6,792 nucleotides of DNA, taken from positions 1 through 6,792 of the forward strand of contig CAMWRC010000062.1 of NCBI GenBank assembly GCA_947176565.1, in the 5' to 3' direction. Source of the stretch: an uncultured Ruminococcus sp. (GTDB lineage: Bacteria > Bacillota > Clostridia > Oscillospirales > Ruminococcaceae). The notes beneath the pieces were generated by a model. The model was not told the origin of the DNA and made no database searches. It saw only the letters and a list, made by a program, of their open reading frames with translations. The translations under genes were made by a program, and so were the position numbers. Within the stretch, counting starts at the first letter, position 1, and every line of letters starts with the position of its first letter. Positions 5,700 through 6,792 of this stretch are shown in pieces.

Positions 5700-6737
5700 A
5701 TGAGAGATGTAAAACCTGTAAAAGTTGGAAATTGTATTCTTGACGGAAATCATATCTATATACAGTCAATGCTGAATACTCCGTCATATGATATTGAGGG
5801 AAGCGTCAGACAGGCTGTGGAACTCGAAAAAGCCGGCTGTGAAATAATACGTGCTGCGATTCCGGATATGGACGCGGTAAAGCTGATACCGGCTATAAAA
5901 AAAGCTGTAAGTATTCCGCTTGTTGCCGATATACATTTTGATTACCGTCTTGCACTGGAATCAGCTGCCGCCGGAGTTGACAAAATACGTATCAACCCCG
6001 GAAATATCGGAGGTCTTGACAGGGTGAAGGCAGTTGCTGATGAATGCCGTAAACGTAATATTCCTATACGGATTGGCGTAAATTCCGGTTCTCTTGAAAA
6101 GGAACTGCTTGCAAAGTATGGTTCGCCAACTCCGGAAGCTCTGGTTGAAAGCGCATTGAATCACGCTGCACTTCTGGAACGGTTTGATTTTGATGATATT
6201 GTTATTTCCATAAAATCATCAGATGTCAGACGTATGATTGCAAGCTATCGTCTTGCGGCTGAAAAATGTCGTTATCCTCTGCATCTTGGCGTTACAGAAG
6301 CAGGAACTGAACGAATGGGACTTATAAAATCTTCTGTGGGAATAGGTTCACTTCTATGTGACGGTATAGGCGAAACTATACGTGTATCGCTTACAGACGA
6401 GCCGGTTAAAGAAATTTCAGCAGCTAAGGATATTCTCAGGAGCATAGGACTCAGAGGAGGAGTGAAGCTTGTTTCCTGTCCGACCTGCGGACGCACGCGC
6501 ATCGACCTTATAGGAACGGCAAAGAAAGTCGAGGAGGCTGTTTCTGGTCTTGAAAAGGATATTACTGTTGCCGTTATGGGCTGCGTGGTGAACGGTCCCG
6601 GAGAAGCACGTGAAGCCGATGTCGGAATTGCCGGAGGAGACGGCTGCGCTGTAATATTCAGAAAAGACGGCACTCAGCGTAAGATACGGGAAGAAGATAT
6701 AGTTTCAGAACTTCTTGCGGAGGTTGAAAAAATTTAA
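5700..6737 (+). CDS. ispG: 4-hydroxy-3-methylbut-2-en-1-yl diphosphate synthase (IspG/GcpE)
   Basis: IspG is the [4Fe-4S] enzyme that reductively opens 2-C-methyl-D-erythritol 2,4-cyclodiphosphate to HMBPP, the penultimate MEP step, usually with flavodoxin or ferredoxin as electron donor. The 345-residue product is the short bacterial form without the large insert found in plant and some bacterial enzymes. The TIM-barrel part shows IQSM (21-24), LVADIHFDYRLAL (74-86), KIRINPGNIG (95-104), IGVNSGSLEKELL (125-137), SIKSS (170-174) and LGVTEAG (196-202). The cluster domain shows CPTCGRT (260-266), with C260 and C263, and MGCVVNGPGE (293-302), with the third cysteine C295 and the fourth ligand E302. 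ATG 5700 best fits the ribosome binding site; 5691 and 5694 add only three or two residues. It lies 14 bases after rseP, and the next gene overlaps its stop. Confidence 0.97.
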   Translation: MRDVKPVKVGNCILDGNHIYIQSMLNTPSYDIEGSVRQAVELEKAGCEIIRAAIPDMDAVKLIPAIKKAVSIPLVADIHFDYRLALESAAAGVDKIRINPGNIGGLDRVKAVADECRKRNIPIRIGVNSGSLEKELLAKYGSPTPEALVESALNHAALLERFDFDDIVISIKSSDVRRMIASYRLAAEKCRYPLHLGVTEAGTERMGLIKSSVGIGSLLCDGIGETIRVSLTDEPVKEISAAKDILRSIGLRGGVKLVSCPTCGRTRIDLIGTAKKVEEAVSGLEKDITVAVMGCVVNGPGEAREADVGIAGGDGCAVIFRKDGTQRKIREEDIVSELLAEVEKI

Positions 6738-6792
6738 TGAATATTAATTTATCAGAATTTCTGAAAGAATATTGTAATGATATTCCCGATTC
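6737..6792 (+). CDS. start of an unidentified downstream gene (partial; possibly polC)
   Basis: ATG 6737 overlaps the ispG stop by one base (TAATG) and opens a frame with no stop up to the window edge, giving 18 codons beginning MNINLSEFLKEYCND. GGAGG at 6719-6723 lies 13 bases upstream, a little far but usable, and the overlap suggests translational coupling. In many Firmicutes the gene after ispG, or near it, is polC, the large DNA polymerase III alpha subunit. That is the leading guess from context only; 18 residues are too few to identify a family. It could instead be another protein or a short false frame. Confidence 0.55.
   Translation, partial: MNINLSEFLKEYCNDIPD

Noticed and set aside
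6272..6673. 133-codon open frame on the minus strand inside ispG
   Set aside because: It is antisense to the most conserved part of ispG and is serine/proline-rich, as expected for the reverse of Gly/Glu/Arg-rich coding sequence.

Overview
The window looks like a core chromosomal segment of a low-to-moderate GC Firmicute, most likely class Clostridia and possibly a Ruminococcus-like member of the Oscillospiraceae. The reasons are the gene order (pyrH-frr-uppS-cdsA-dxr-rseP-ispG), good sigma-A type promoters, AAGGAG-type ribosome binding sites, and the short two-domain form of IspG. The family placement is an inference from general resemblance, not from a search.

Layout. A tRNA-Ser(UGA) gene lies on the minus strand at the left edge (1-89), with its own near-consensus promoter at 146-174. 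A divergent AT-rich spacer of about 290 bases follows; apart from the two promoters I see nothing firm in it. Everything after that is on the plus strand. Block 1 is pyrH (381-1091), a 104-base gap, frr (1196-1750), uppS (1760-2497) and cdsA (2499-3359); the last three are tightly packed. An intrinsic terminator (3374-3406) ends this block. Block 2 is dxr (3462-4604), rseP (4618-5685), ispG (5700-6737) and the first 18 codons of another gene (from 6737). That gene overlaps the ispG stop by one base and runs off the right edge.

How the genes work together. PyrH makes UDP, feeding pyrimidine nucleotide pools, and Frr recycles ribosomes. Dxr and IspG are two steps of the non-mevalonate (MEP) isoprenoid route. 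UppS turns the resulting C5 units into undecaprenyl diphosphate, the cell-wall lipid carrier. CdsA makes CDP-diacylglycerol for phospholipids. RseP is an intramembrane site-2 protease. The region is therefore a growth-linked information and envelope-lipid cluster.

I found no mobile element, CRISPR array, toxin-antitoxin pair or defence gene, and no evidence of a new biological system. The points worth a second look are start-site choices (notably a TTG start for cdsA hidden in the uppS stop region), the terminator that splits the lipid genes, the separation of pyrH from its usual rpsB-tsf partners, and possible alternative RNA folds between pyrH and frr. No frameshifts or broken genes are visible.
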